From a virus: DNA of 64,000 nucleotides. Below are positions 17,851-25,590 of this stretch, piece by piece (position 1 is the first letter of the stretch; each line of letters begins with the position of its first letter). The translations under genes and the position numbers were made by a program. The notes beneath the pieces are model-generated. The model had not been told where the DNA came from, made no database searches, and saw only the letters and a list, made by a program, of their open reading frames with translations. The DNA lies in the IMG/VR virus record IMGVR_UViG_3300010430_002753, positions 17,272-81,271 of that record, one strand, 5' to 3'.

Positions 17851-18408
17851 TTATCCTTTGTATGTATGAACACCAACTCTAATAGTCAATGTTGCACCGT
17901 TACTTGAACATTTAACTCTAGCCCATATTTTTTTACTAACTAAAATTCTAGACATTTGAGCTTCTATAGGAACAGCTTCAGCTGCGTTACCACCAGTTCT
18001 ATAAGGTATTTCTGTGCATAATTCTGCTTCTCCAAATGTAGTATCTCCACACCAAATTTGAATCATATAATTTTGATCATTAGCACTAGATACATCTATA
18101 ACTATTCTATGCATATCAAAATATACAGGTATATCTGGAAAATCTGACGAACTTATATCATTAGCTTCCGATAATTGAATTTCTGTTCCATAAGCTTCAC
18201 CAGTTCCTGCAGTTAATGTCCATGCAGTTAAATTGTTAGCTGTACTCATAGAATTGTCACCATCATCGCCATACCATCTTTCTACAGAATGAAAATGCTT
18301 TTCTATTTCATGAACTCTGTAAGCTAATGAATTATGAACGCCAGAAAGACCTTCTGTTGCTTGATTATCTATTTTATTTGTACCTTCTTTTGTCTCAAAT
18401 CCTGCCAT
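17851..18408 (-). CDS. Virion structural protein, 185 aa (MAGF family)
   Basis: Starts MAGFETKEGTNKIDNQATEG. The C-terminal half is beta-rich and ends RVKCSSNGATLTIRVGVHTYKG. Its MAGF N-terminus recurs in two neighbours (18763 and 19335), and 21003 begins MNGYNP, which suggests a shared N-terminal docking segment. Late operon. Precise role unknown. Confidence 0.65.
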   Translation of the reverse strand: MAGFETKEGTNKIDNQATEGLSGVHNSLAYRVHEIEKHFHSVERWYGDDGDNSMSTANNLTAWTLTAGTGEAYGTEIQLSEANDISSSDFPDIPVYFDMHRIVIDVSSANDQNYMIQIWCGDTTFGEAELCTEIPYRTGGNAAEAVPIEAQMSRILVSKKIWARVKCSSNGATLTIRVGVHTYKG

Positions 18409-18442
18409 TAATTTTCTCCATTAATTGTATATTTTTTATTAA

Positions 18443-18745
18443 TCAATCAAAATATACAACATTGTAGCATGTATCTTGTTTTGTTGTGATAAACGCACTA
18501 AATTCTGGATGTGAACCGTCTAAAAATATAGCTGGACCATCATAATCTCCAAAGTCTAATGTTATATCAGAACTACTTTGGTCAACATCAACACCTTCAG
18601 CTGAATCTACTATTTGTTGTTGTGTTAATCCTAGATCAACTTTTAGTGTAGTTTCGTTTGTTATTCTAAGTGATGATATTTTTGCTATTTCTGCTTGAAA
18701 TTGTTCAGTTGCGTCTATGTGTATTGGTACTATAATTGTTGACAT
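18443..18745 (-). CDS. Hypothetical virion protein, 100 aa
   Basis: Starts MSTIIVPIHIDATEQFQAEI, then an acidic C-terminus with DQSSSDITLDFGDYDGPAIF. Found between MAGF proteins in the late operon. The DGPA segment looks like a chance match and does not belong to the GPA-repeat family, because the flanking strands differ. Confidence 0.6.
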   Translation of the reverse strand: MSTIIVPIHIDATEQFQAEIAKISSLRITNETTLKVDLGLTQQQIVDSAEGVDVDQSSSDITLDFGDYDGPAIFLDGSHPEFSAFITTKQDTCYNVVYFD

Positions 18746-18762
18746 AATTTATTCCTCTCTAT

Positions 18763-19332
18763 TTATCTTGTATTACTATATTCTTGATCAGTTCCAGCAC
18801 TATTAACTTGAAAATGTATATCAAATTCTTTAGCTAAAATATCTCCACTAACATCACTATCATCTCTATATAATTTTACTTCTATCATACTACTTGGAAA
18901 TACTAATCCATTTCCATCTATTTCGCCAAATGAGCTTATTTGAATTAAATCACCACTAACATAATCATATACACCGCCATTAGTTGATAATGTTGTCCAA
19001 GTAGTAGGCGCGTGTCCACCATTTATGTATAATCTATAATCTATTTTAAATGTAGGTGTTGCTTCTTGAGATTGCATCCAGTGAATATGTGGTCTTATGT
19101 TACTATTCGGTTTTATAGTATGACTAAATTGACCAATAATATAAACTATCTCTGAATCAATACCTTCAGGGAATAATAATCCTATGTTTACAAAATCAAA
19201 ATCTGGTTTTTGCGATTGACCTTGTTTATCTCTAGTTAATGGGAATCTCATATCTTCCCATACAATACCATTATCTGAATCACCACTCCATAATTCATAG
19301 GGAGTTACTGAATTTGGATTAAATCCTGCCAT
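18763..19332 (-). CDS. Virion structural protein, 189 aa (MAGF family)
   Basis: Starts MAGFNPNSVTPYELWSGDSD. The middle has HTIKPNSNIRPHIHWMQSQE and a closing strand EFDIHFQVNSAGTDQEYSNT, typical of phage head/tail accessory beta proteins. Same N-terminal MAGF as 17851 and 19335. Confidence 0.65.
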   Translation of the reverse strand: MAGFNPNSVTPYELWSGDSDNGIVWEDMRFPLTRDKQGQSQKPDFDFVNIGLLFPEGIDSEIVYIIGQFSHTIKPNSNIRPHIHWMQSQEATPTFKIDYRLYINGGHAPTTWTTLSTNGGVYDYVSGDLIQISSFGEIDGNGLVFPSSMIEVKLYRDDSDVSGDILAKEFDIHFQVNSAGTDQEYSNTR

Positions 19333-19334
19333 AA

Positions 19335-19784
19335 TTATATTTCTCCTAAAAATGTTAAAAATAATGTTTCATGCGTAACCGTTGTTGTTGTAGTATCGCT
19401 TTTTATGTATACTTCGATATAATCACCAGTATTTAATATTACAAAATTTGTAATAGCGATATCACTTAAACTATTTGCATGTTCAAAATTTGTTGGTGTA
19501 CTTGCACCTGGTACGATATTGCCATTTATATATAGTTGATATTCTACTCTACAAACTTTATTTGCACTCAAGTCACTAACACCGTTAAATAAGAATTTTA
19601 CATTACTTTGTCCAAGATATGTTAACTTCCCAGTGCCGTCATAAACAAAACCTTCATTACAAGTTCCGTCAGACCATATACCGTTTACTCTATAATATTC
19701 TCCAGGAGTTGTGCAAATAGTTTCTAATGCTACACTTAAATGATGACATCCTTTATATAATCTTCTAGGTATAAACCCTGCCAT
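19335..19784 (-). CDS. Virion structural protein, 149 aa (MAGF family)
   Basis: Starts MAGFIPRRLYKGCHHLSVAL. Beta-rich, with KVCRVEYQLYINGNIVPGAS and GDYIEVYIKSDTTTTTVTHE, consistent with a trimeric or decoration-type jelly roll. Its stop is 2 bp from the next gene, an operon arrangement. Confidence 0.65.
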   Translation of the reverse strand: MAGFIPRRLYKGCHHLSVALETICTTPGEYYRVNGIWSDGTCNEGFVYDGTGKLTYLGQSNVKFLFNGVSDLSANKVCRVEYQLYINGNIVPGASTPTNFEHANSLSDIAITNFVILNTGDYIEVYIKSDTTTTTVTHETLFLTFLGEI

Positions 19785-19800
19785 AATTTACTCTCCTAAA

Positions 19801-20196
19801 TTAATATCCATAACTAGCTTTAAAAACATTCCATGTTTGACCATTCATATAATCTGTTAATACATCATCACACTTTAATAACTCACATGATAGTTGTTGA
19901 ACTAGTTTATTTTCTGTTGTAGGAATAAAATATTCTGCGGGAGTTACTAAATTTCCTTCTACGTCATATTCTGCCGGTGTTATTATTACATTACCATTCA
20001 TTAAATTTTCTATATCTTTAGCTATATCGTTGGCTAATTTAAATACTGTTTTTAGATTAGAATAATCTACACCTATACCGGCTTTAAATGCTTCACCAGC
20101 TGTCATATATCCATCAGTTAAATTATAAATTTGTCTTGCATGTCCTTGATTTAATTCTTTAGTTGATTTCGTTTTTATTTTTTTGTGAAATCTCAT
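19801..20196 (-). CDS. Hypothetical virion-operon protein, 131 aa
   Basis: Not recognised. A basic start (MRFHKKIKTKSTKELNQG) is followed by helical segments (KLANDIAKDIENLMNGNVII). Unlike its neighbours it is not beta-rich. It sits in the late operon and may be a small structural or assembly protein. Confidence 0.6.
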   Translation of the reverse strand: MRFHKKIKTKSTKELNQGHARQIYNLTDGYMTAGEAFKAGIGVDYSNLKTVFKLANDIAKDIENLMNGNVIITPAEYDVEGNLVTPAEYFIPTTENKLVQQLSCELLKCDDVLTDYMNGQTWNVFKASYGY

Positions 20197-20220
20197 TTTT
20201 ATAATCCTCTATGGTGATTA

Positions 20221-20976
20221 TTAATCTCTCCATATTTTGTTAATGGAAATTGTTAAATCTCCTGGTGTTGCTCCTATAGTAGAAGACTTTCCTTGAACTT
20301 TAACTATTGGAACAGTTCCTTTATCAAATTCATAATAGATATTTTGATCTTCATCTGTTAATGTTTTTGAACTAATTCCATCTATAGCAAATTCAGTTCC
20401 ACCAGTTTCATCTAATCCAACAACTTGAATTAAAGAACCAGTACTATTATTATTATCATAACTAACATATACGCCTAATCTATTATATGTTCTCATATCT
20501 ATTTCACTTCCAAAATCTACATATGAACCAGTTGTTAAATCTTGTTCAGACACAATTTCAATAGGGTCTGTATAATGATTCCATATTGGATTTTGATCTA
20601 CTGTTTTTTGTATATCTAGTCCTTGATCTATTGTTCTAGGATTAGCTATTACTGTTGCGACTACAACATCACCAGTATCTAAATTTGGTATTAATTTTGG
20701 AACCGTTACAGTGTTACCAGATATTGTTGCATCTTGTAATGATATTGCTTTACCATTAACTAACAAACCACCTGCTTGTATATTTAAAGTTGCTATTGAA
20801 AATGGAGCACCAGAAATAGTAAATGTATTTGAACCAGATACTGCTGTTACTGTGAAATCCTCCATTGCATTTGTATATATTCCGTATGAACTATTTATCA
20901 TGTCTATTGCTCCTATCCCTATAATGTCTTTTATAAATTTTGGAGATAATAAAGTTAAACTGTTTAAAAAAATCAT
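20221..20976 (-). CDS. Virion structural protein, 251 aa
   Basis: The N-terminal 45 residues include IINSS-like and GIGAIDM segments, followed by a beta-rich body (FTVTAVSGSNTFTISGAPF) and a C-terminal jelly-roll-like region (RLGVYVSYDNNNSTGSLIQV). The sequence is Thr/Ser/Asn-rich as in other members of this late operon. Position on the virion unknown. Confidence 0.65.
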   Translation of the reverse strand: MIFLNSLTLLSPKFIKDIIGIGAIDMINSSYGIYTNAMEDFTVTAVSGSNTFTISGAPFSIATLNIQAGGLLVNGKAISLQDATISGNTVTVPKLIPNLDTGDVVVATVIANPRTIDQGLDIQKTVDQNPIWNHYTDPIEIVSEQDLTTGSYVDFGSEIDMRTYNRLGVYVSYDNNNSTGSLIQVVGLDETGGTEFAIDGISSKTLTDEDQNIYYEFDKGTVPIVKVQGKSSTIGATPGDLTISINKIWRD

Positions 20977-21002
20977 CTTCTTGTCTTCTCCAATTGTATA
21001 TT

Positions 21003-21341
21003 TTAGTTGTCAAATAATTTTGGTCCTTTTTTAATATATCCAACAGCAAAACCTGACGCTAATTGAATATCTGAAAAACTTCCGTATAATACAAATCCAG
21101 CTGGAAATGTATATAATGTTATATATGAAGATAAATTGCTATCTACTTCTTCTTCATCAATTAAACTTGCAAATTCTGAATCATTTATAAATTGTATTGC
21201 ATAATATCTTTGTGTTGTTTCTATTGGTGTATTTGCATCAAAATATTTTCTTAATGCTCCTGGACCCATACCAGCATTTAACGTTTCTGCAACTGTATAT
21301 GGATCTTCATCATATTTAACATTTGGATTATATCCATTCAT
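21003..21341 (-). CDS. Virion structural protein, 112 aa (first gene of operon)
   Basis: Starts MNGYNPNVKYDEDPYTVAET and ends with the beta segment GFVLYGSFSDIQLASGFAVG, a pattern of small phage decoration or neck proteins. An AAAGGAG site precedes the ATG. It is the first gene after the tRNA array terminator; the upstream DNA carries TATTTATTTAATATTTATA, a possible late promoter. Confidence 0.6.
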   Translation of the reverse strand: MNGYNPNVKYDEDPYTVAETLNAGMGPGALRKYFDANTPIETTQRYYAIQFINDSEFASLIDEEEVDSNLSSYITLYTFPAGFVLYGSFSDIQLASGFAVGYIKKGPKLFDN

Positions 21342-21436
21342 AATATATATTCTCCTTTAAAACTTATCTTTTCTTCTTTATATTATATAAATATTAAATA
21401 AATACATTTTTAATATAATAAGTTTTAAACGAAAAA

Positions 21437-21468
21437 AAGCCTATTACTAAATTAATAGTAATAGGCTT
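21437..21468 (-). terminator. Terminator at the end of the tRNA array
   Basis: Arms AAGCCTATTACTA / TAGTAATAGGCTT (13 bp) with a 6-nt loop, followed on the minus strand by TTTTTTCG. It lies 12 bp after the 3' end of tRNA-Cys. Confidence 0.85.
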
Positions 21469-21480
21469 AATATAAAATTT

Positions 21481-21556
21481 TGGAGACTGAGTAGGGAATT
21501 GAACCCTAAAATAACAATTTTGCAGACTGCTCCCTTGACCATTCGGGCACTCAGTC
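21481..21556 (-). tRNA. tRNA-Cys(GCA)
   Basis: Full cloverleaf on the minus strand: acceptor GACTGAG/CTCAGTC, anticodon loop CTGCAAA with GCA, T-arm AGGGTTCAATTCCCT, CCA encoded. Last gene of the tRNA array. Confidence 0.95.
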
Positions 21557-21588
21557 ATAATTATGTGTGTAATATTTATAAATAAAAA

Positions 21589-21665
21589 TGGGGTGAAGGA
21601 GGAGGCTTGAACTCCCATATGCTGGATCCACAATCCAGTGCTTTACCAATTAAGCTACCTACACC
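21589..21665 (-). tRNA. tRNA-His(GTG) with encoded G-1
   Basis: Acceptor GTGTAGG/CCTTCAC (one T-T mismatch), anticodon loop TTGTGGA with GTG, discriminator C73 and encoded CCA. A G precedes position 1 and can pair with C73, so the identity G-1 is present in the gene. Confidence 0.92.
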
Positions 21666-21672
21666 ATAAAAG

Positions 21673-21759
21673 TACCTCTGACAGGGGTCGAACCTGTACG
21701 CTCCATTACAGAACCCTGGATTCTAAGTCCAGGATGACTACCAATTCCAACACAGAGGC
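21673..21759 (-). tRNA. tRNA-Leu(TAG)
   Basis: Class II tRNA with a long variable arm. Anticodon loop CTTAGAA gives TAG. Acceptor GCCTCTG/CAGAGGT, discriminator A. CCA is not encoded (A is followed by CTTTT). Confidence 0.93.
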
Positions 21760-21820
21760 GTATATAAAAAATTTATTTTGTTTATGAATCATAACTTTCT
21801 TTTTGAAGCATTTTTACATC

Positions 21821-22060
21821 TTACTGCTTAAATAATATATCATCCATAATATCTAATATTTCTTGTTTGAATATTGTCCATACTTGTATATAAGGAATAT
21901 AATATTTTTCATACCTTTGTTTAGAATAATTTGCGGTATTTTCTTTGTAACTTTCTAAATGAATATCTATTAATTGGATTAAATGATTTAATTTACATAT
22001 ACTTAATTTTTTTAATTTTGATATTCTTTTAGGGTTTACACGTAATTTTATGATATCCAT
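21821..22060 (-). CDS. Hypothetical protein, 79 aa
   Basis: Not recognised. A helical, Lys-rich protein (PKRISKLKKLSICKLNHLIQ) with a hydrophobic C-terminal helix (IFKQEILDIMDDILFK). It lies between the Pth2-like gene and tRNA-Leu in the tRNA array and is transcribed with them. Confidence 0.7.
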   Translation of the reverse strand: MDIIKLRVNPKRISKLKKLSICKLNHLIQLIDIHLESYKENTANYSKQRYEKYYIPYIQVWTIFKQEILDIMDDILFKQ

Positions 22061-22069
22061 AAATTATAC

Positions 22070-22876
22070 CTACTTATATAATTTTAAAAATTTAAAAAAT
22101 TTTGGCCATTCTCTTCTAGGTTTCAATACTAATATAACTTCTTTCTTATCGAATTGTAATTCAGTAATTACAAACCAATCATCGCCAAAAGTTTTTGCTT
22201 TTTCAAATTGTTCTTCAGTTACTTTACAAGTAACTTTTCTAAATGAATCAGAATACCACTCTTGCATAATAGGATCACTATATTCTGGCCAATGTTTATT
22301 AATGGCACATCCAGCATGAGTAGCACTATTAATTGAATGTCCAACATCTACCCAATCTTTAATTAAAACATACATTTTTAAAGGCTGTACAGCATTTTTA
22401 TTGTCGTCTGTTATTTTCATACAATGATTCCAAGCTTCTACTGTATATCTATTTCCTTCTAAATAATTATTATAATCTGTTTTAGCGAATGCAATACATG
22501 AGTTATCGTCATTAATATGAATAACGTATCTTTTTTGACTTTTAATATATTCATTATTCCATACATGCATTAATTTAACATCTGTTTTAAATGTTTTATT
22601 ATTTTTTAATTTCATATTATTTTCCAATAGTTCTTGAGATTTTTCATAATCATAACTAATATACCAATTTGGATAAAAACATGGTTCGTGTTTAGAATTA
22701 AAAATTTTAGTTACTGTTTCCCAATAACTTTCTTCTTGTTCTAACTTTTCATCATTATGCCATATCCTAAATATATCTTCAACTTCACAATATTCAACAC
22801 CAATACATAGATCTGGATAAATATTTTTAATTTCTTCTATACCATCATTAATACCGTTTATTAATTTATGATCCAT
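22070..22876 (-). CDS. Protein with C-terminal Pth2-like (peptidyl-tRNA hydrolase 2) domain, 268 aa
   Basis: Pth2 enzymes release peptides from peptidyl-tRNA. Residues about 165-268 carry the phage Pth2-like pattern: MYVLIKDWVDVGHSINSATH (strand plus GxxxNxxxH helix), AGCAI, FRKVTCKVTEEQFEKAK and a closing VILVLKPRREWPK. Activity is not certain, because the phage branch differs from cellular Pth2. The N-terminal 160 residues (EYCEVEDIFRIWHNDEKL) are unrecognised. Its place inside a tRNA array supports a tRNA-related role. Promoter at 23014-23042. Confidence 0.75.
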   Translation of the reverse strand: MDHKLINGINDGIEEIKNIYPDLCIGVEYCEVEDIFRIWHNDEKLEQEESYWETVTKIFNSKHEPCFYPNWYISYDYEKSQELLENNMKLKNNKTFKTDVKLMHVWNNEYIKSQKRYVIHINDDNSCIAFAKTDYNNYLEGNRYTVEAWNHCMKITDDNKNAVQPLKMYVLIKDWVDVGHSINSATHAGCAINKHWPEYSDPIMQEWYSDSFRKVTCKVTEEQFEKAKTFGDDWFVITELQFDKKEVILVLKPRREWPKFFKFLKLYK

Positions 22877-23013
22877 TATAATTCCTTATTCAACTTCTAT
22901 TAATTCAAAATTAGCAAAATCATATATTTTATTATTTAACATAAAGAATTTAAAATTAAATTCATTAATATTATATTCATATTAACCTCTATTATAAATT
23001 TTTTATTATAAAC
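22877..23013 (-). other. Short non-genic gap with a possible broken mini-ORF
   Basis: An SD-like GAGGTT (plus aacctc at 22984-22989) stands before an ATG at 22980, but that frame stops after 14 codons. A different frame is open from about 22980 down to a TAA at 22886, with its first ATG at 22942 (MLNNKIYDFANFELIEVE). A one-base shift would join them into about 31 codons. It is either a decayed small gene or a sequencing slip. Confidence 0.35.
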
Positions 23014-23042
23014 ATTATATTGTATAATTAAATAAATGTCAA
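23014..23042 (-). promoter_or_regulatory. Sigma70-like promoter for the Pth2-like gene and last tRNAs
   Basis: TTGACA (23042-23037), 17 bp, perfect TATAAT (23019-23014). The -35 box is 8 bp after the stop of the phosphatase gene at 23051. Confidence 0.8.
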
Positions 23043-23050
23043 CTAATAAA

Positions 23051-23470
23051 TTATATTTTTTTATTTAATAATCCTTCATATACTTTTCTATAACATAACA
23101 TATTAGGAATATATCTACTATTATTTCCAAAATATTCTGAATCATCACCATTAAAATAATTAGATATAGCTGCAGCAACACCAGAACTTCTAGAAATTCC
23201 AGCATCACAAGATATAATAAAATCTTTATTTATATTACTTAAAATAAATTCTATAATACGATCAACATCATTATCAGAAATTGTATTATATTTATCTATT
23301 TTTTCTTCTATATCATAAAATCTTAAATATATTATATCACATCTATTTTCATTTTTAAATTCAGTAAACATAGATGGATCTTGTATTGATATAATACAAA
23401 CATCTTTATCTATTTGTTTATTAAATAACTTATTCTGCAAATCTAATTTTGATAAAACTTTTATATTCAT
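23051..23470 (-). CDS. Dual-specificity / tyrosine phosphatase-like protein, 139 aa
   Basis: Residues about 99-112 read DFIISCDAGISRSSGVAAAI, the Cx5R P-loop of cysteine-dependent phosphatases (Cys-Asp-Ala-Gly-Ile-Ser-Arg). A DINIIYLRFYDIEE-type strand and an acidic loop precede it. Length is short but adequate for a minimal phage DSP. Substrate unknown: phosphoprotein or RNA 5' end are both possible for this fold. The last residues GLLNKKI resemble the LLNK tail and their DNA matches the cassette junction. Sits in the tRNA array. Confidence 0.8.
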   Translation of the reverse strand: MNIKVLSKLDLQNKLFNKQIDKDVCIISIQDPSMFTEFKNENRCDIIYLRFYDIEEKIDKYNTISDNDVDRIIEFILSNINKDFIISCDAGISRSSGVAAAISNYFNGDDSEYFGNNSRYIPNMLCYRKVYEGLLNKKI

Positions 23471-23496
23471 TAATTATACCTCCATAACTTAAAAAA

Positions 23497-23573
23497 TGGT
23501 GGGCCTTGTTGGACTCGAACCAACGACTTCCTGTTTATGAGACAGGATTTCTAACCAACTGAAATAAAGGCCC
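23497..23573 (-). tRNA. tRNA-Met(CAT) (elongator, or Ile2 if lysidine-modified)
   Basis: Acceptor GGGCCTT/AAGGCCC, anticodon stem CCTGT/ACAGG, loop CTCATAA with CAT, CCA encoded. No initiator features. Whether the C is converted to lysidine cannot be read from the DNA. Confidence 0.92.
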
Positions 23574-23575
23574 GC

Positions 23576-23646
23576 TTCCCAGACAGGATTTGAACCTGCA
23601 ACAATTGGATTAGAAATCCAATGCTCATCCACTTGAGCTTCTGGGA
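23576..23646 (-). tRNA. tRNA-Arg(TCT)
   Basis: Acceptor TCCCAGA/TCTGGGA, loop TTTCTAA with anticodon TCT, T-arm CAGGTTCAAATCCTG. CCA is not encoded (A73 followed by GCGG). Reads the AGA codons that dominate AT-rich genes. Confidence 0.92.
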
Positions 23647-23754
23647 TATAAAAATAAAAGAAGATAATTTAGTAGTCCAAAATATCTTCAAGAACACTTA
23701 TCAATTTGAGCTTCATTTTATAGAGAGGCTTAATAAGTTTATTTTATAGTAAAA
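23647..23754 (-). other. Spacer with small inverted repeat and possible tRNA remnant
   Basis: About 105 bp between tRNA-Arg and tRNA-Ser. It contains a GAAGATA ... TATCTTC inverted repeat and a segment (caatttgagcttc) that resembles the 5' region of tRNA-Arg next door. It is probably a decayed duplicate tRNA. No open frame is supported. Confidence 0.4.
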
Positions 23755-23842
23755 TGGCGGAGATTATAGGACTCGAACCTATATATCCTTTTCAGAACGC
23801 TAGATTAGCAATCTAGTGCAATACCAATTATGCGAAATCTCC
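23755..23842 (-). tRNA. tRNA-Ser(GCT)
   Basis: Class II with a long variable arm. Acceptor GGAGATT/AATCTCC, loop TTGCTAA with anticodon GCT, G73, CCA encoded. Confidence 0.94.
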
Positions 23843-23848
23843 AAAAAT

Positions 23849-24172
23849 TTATTTATTTTTTATAAATATTCTTAAACATTCTTTTTTCCAATCAAATCCC
23901 CATTGTCGAATACCAATTATGTTAGATCTTAAGTCTTCAAGTATATTATTTATTTCATATTTTTCTGTTTTTTCTAGTTTGCTATTATTAATAATATTTT
24001 GAATTTTATTTATTGACGGACATTGCATTTGTGGAGATTCATCTATATTAAAATAATTATCTATATTAGGTTTTTTACCAATAATCTTATAAAAATTATC
24101 TCTTAATGTTTTATAATATATTATTGAATTATATCTAAGTATTTTAACAAATAATCGTTTTAAATATTTCAT
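23849..24172 (-). CDS. Hypothetical protein, 107 aa
   Basis: Not recognised. I start at the ATG at 24172 (MKYLKRLFVKILRYN), which has GGAGAT directly upstream; a longer frame extends into tRNA-Ser but is not supported. Basic, helical, with a central acidic stretch (YFNIDESPQMQCPSINK). Lies between two tRNA-Ser genes. Confidence 0.65.
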   Translation of the reverse strand: MKYLKRLFVKILRYNSIIYYKTLRDNFYKIIGKKPNIDNYFNIDESPQMQCPSINKIQNIINNSKLEKTEKYEINNILEDLRSNIIGIRQWGFDWKKECLRIFIKNK

Positions 24173-24189
24173 ATATCTCCTATTAAAAA

Positions 24190-24275
24190 TGGCAGAGAAG
24201 GTGGGATTCGAACCCACGGAGCCGTCACTCACTGGTTTTCAAAACCAGCTCCTTAAACCACTCGGACACTTCTCT
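24190..24275 (-). tRNA. tRNA-Ser(TGA)
   Basis: Class II, acceptor AGAGAAG/CTTCTCT, loop TTTGAAA with anticodon TGA, variable arm hairpin, G73, CCA encoded. Confidence 0.95.
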
Positions 24276-24290
24276 ATATTAAAAATTTGT

Positions 24291-24487
24291 TTTCTTTTAG
24301 ATAATGATCTATCATAACAAATATAATTTAACATCTAATTCTACTAGTTTAAATTAGACTTTATATTTACAAGAATCTACACAACTCTCTTATCAAGATA
24401 TTGGCTACGCCAGTTTTTGGTCTATTATATTAATTACTCTAGAAATAAATTAATACGATATTTTTCAAGATCATTATCTAAAAGAAA
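24291..24487 (-). ncRNA. Structured spacer bounded by a 19-bp perfect inverted repeat
   Basis: The 19-base arm at 24291-24309 (plus TTTCTTTTAGATAATGATC) and its exact reverse complement at 24469-24487 enclose 159 bp without a gene, between tRNA-Ser and tRNA-Ala. The enclosed part has smaller hairpins such as CTAATT ... AATTAG. On the transcript the arms would close a long stem ending 1 base from tRNA-Ala. This could be a structured ncRNA or a processing element. No known RNA family was recognised. Confidence 0.5.
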
Positions 24488-24488
24488 T

Positions 24489-24564
24489 TGGTGGAGCTGG
24501 TCGGACTTGAACCGACGGCCTTCTGCTTGCAAAGCAGACACTCTTCCAACTGAGTTACAACCCC
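24489..24564 (-). tRNA. tRNA-Ala(TGC)
   Basis: Acceptor GGGGTTG/CAGCTCC, with an internal G-T that suits alanine identity, loop TTTGCAA with anticodon TGC, A73, CCA encoded. Confidence 0.95.
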
Positions 24565-24572
24565 ATTTTAAT

Positions 24573-24713
24573 TTAATCATTTAAATTTTGTTTTAAATAT
24601 TTACGTAAAGATTTTCTACCTTTTTTCTTAAACCAACGTTTATTCTTTGTATGACATTCATCTGGATGCGCTGGTCTTTTTCTTGAATATAATTTCTTTG
24701 TCGATTTCTTCAT
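24573..24713 (-). CDS. Very basic small protein, 46 aa
   Basis: Starts MKKSTKKLYSRKRPAHPDEC, with 16 Lys/Arg by residue 40 (KNKRWFKKKGRKSLRKYLK). GGAAGG lies about 8 nt before the ATG. Resembles small nucleic-acid-binding or ribosomal-like proteins in composition only. Short, but supported by start site, composition and position between tRNA-Ala and the next gene. Confidence 0.6.
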   Translation of the reverse strand: MKKSTKKLYSRKRPAHPDECHTKNKRWFKKKGRKSLRKYLKQNLND

Positions 24714-24725
24714 AATATAACCTTC

Positions 24726-24914
24726 CTATAAATCAAATTGTTTATAATATTTTTCGTCAGACATACTTATTAAATATCTAATTTCTTTATTTACTTGTTG
24801 CAATTTAATAATATATTCTGATTCTTTCTCCCAAAATGAATTTGAAAGGTGTTTTGTTTTAGAATCTTTTACAGACTGTTTAAGTGATTCTAACAATTCT
24901 TTTGTTCTTTTCAT
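24726..24914 (-). CDS. Hypothetical small helical protein, 62 aa
   Basis: Not recognised. A charged coiled-coil-like sequence (MKRTKELLESLKQSVKDSKT) with a Tyr-rich C-terminus. The ATG at 24914 has AAGGAAATTATT upstream. Co-transcribed with its neighbours in the tRNA array. Confidence 0.6.
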   Translation of the reverse strand: MKRTKELLESLKQSVKDSKTKHLSNSFWEKESEYIIKLQQVNKEIRYLISMSDEKYYKQFDL

Positions 24915-24925
24915 TAATAATTTCC

Positions 24926-25462
24926 TTATTTTTTATAACTAATTCTAAAGCTATAACATATTATGGAAGAATAATCAAAAAGACTATTTACGGCAGATCT
25001 GTTTAACATTTCATTAATCAATTTATGCCTTGATATTTTTTCTTTATCATATAAATGACTCCATAATAAACATACATTATTTATATGTATTAGACCCTCA
25101 ACTCTTTCATCGTTGGAAGGGATTTTATCTAGTTCATATATTAGATTATTATTTTTGAAATACTTATTCAATAATACATTTACAACTACATGATACTCTT
25201 GATATCCACCACCTACTGTTATGTTAAGAAACATGCATTTATCTTTATTAGCTTTTAGTTGATTTATCATATCTAAAGTATCTAACACTTCATAAAGAAC
25301 ATATTGGTTACTTTCAATAATAGATAAAAACTCTTTTTCTATATCTGAGATTTCAGCACTTAGTGTTGATTTATACTCTATTTCTTTTTGTATTCTCTGG
25401 TTTTCCATTATTGTAGATATATTAAAATTTCTGTTGAGTAAAAGTAATGGCATTGCAAACAT
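24926..25462 (-). CDS. Hypothetical protein, 178 aa
   Basis: Not recognised. Starts with a hydrophobic run (MFAMPLLLLNRNFNIS), then an acidic helix (EIEYKSTLSAEISDIEKEFL) and a mixed alpha/beta region. AGGAG stands 8 nt before the ATG. The first 20 residues could act as a signal or membrane anchor, but they are short and contain charges. Confidence 0.65.
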   Translation of the reverse strand: MFAMPLLLLNRNFNISTIMENQRIQKEIEYKSTLSAEISDIEKEFLSIIESNQYVLYEVLDTLDMINQLKANKDKCMFLNITVGGGYQEYHVVVNVLLNKYFKNNNLIYELDKIPSNDERVEGLIHINNVCLLWSHLYDKEKISRHKLINEMLNRSAVNSLFDYSSIICYSFRISYKK

Positions 25463-25500
25463 TTCAAGCTCCTATTTTGGACAAATTGTCAATATGAAAA

Positions 25501-25576
25501 TGGAGCGAACAGAGGGACTCAAACCCTCAACCAGTAGATTGGAAATCTACCGTTCTATCAATTGAACTATGCTCGC
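25501..25576 (-). tRNA. tRNA-Gly(TCC)
   Basis: Acceptor GCGAGCA/TGTTCGC, loop TTTCCAA with anticodon TCC, T73, CCA encoded. Confidence 0.95.
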
Positions 25577-25590
25577 ATAAAATTTAAGAG

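Noticed and set aside
18443-18745. DGPA sequence in a late protein as a GPA-family member
   Set aside because: The flanking WYxxSGEIxxE and INGK strands are absent; a chance match.
21394-21633. Frame of 79 codons across two tRNA genes
   Set aside because: Runs through tRNA-Cys and the terminator; not a gene.
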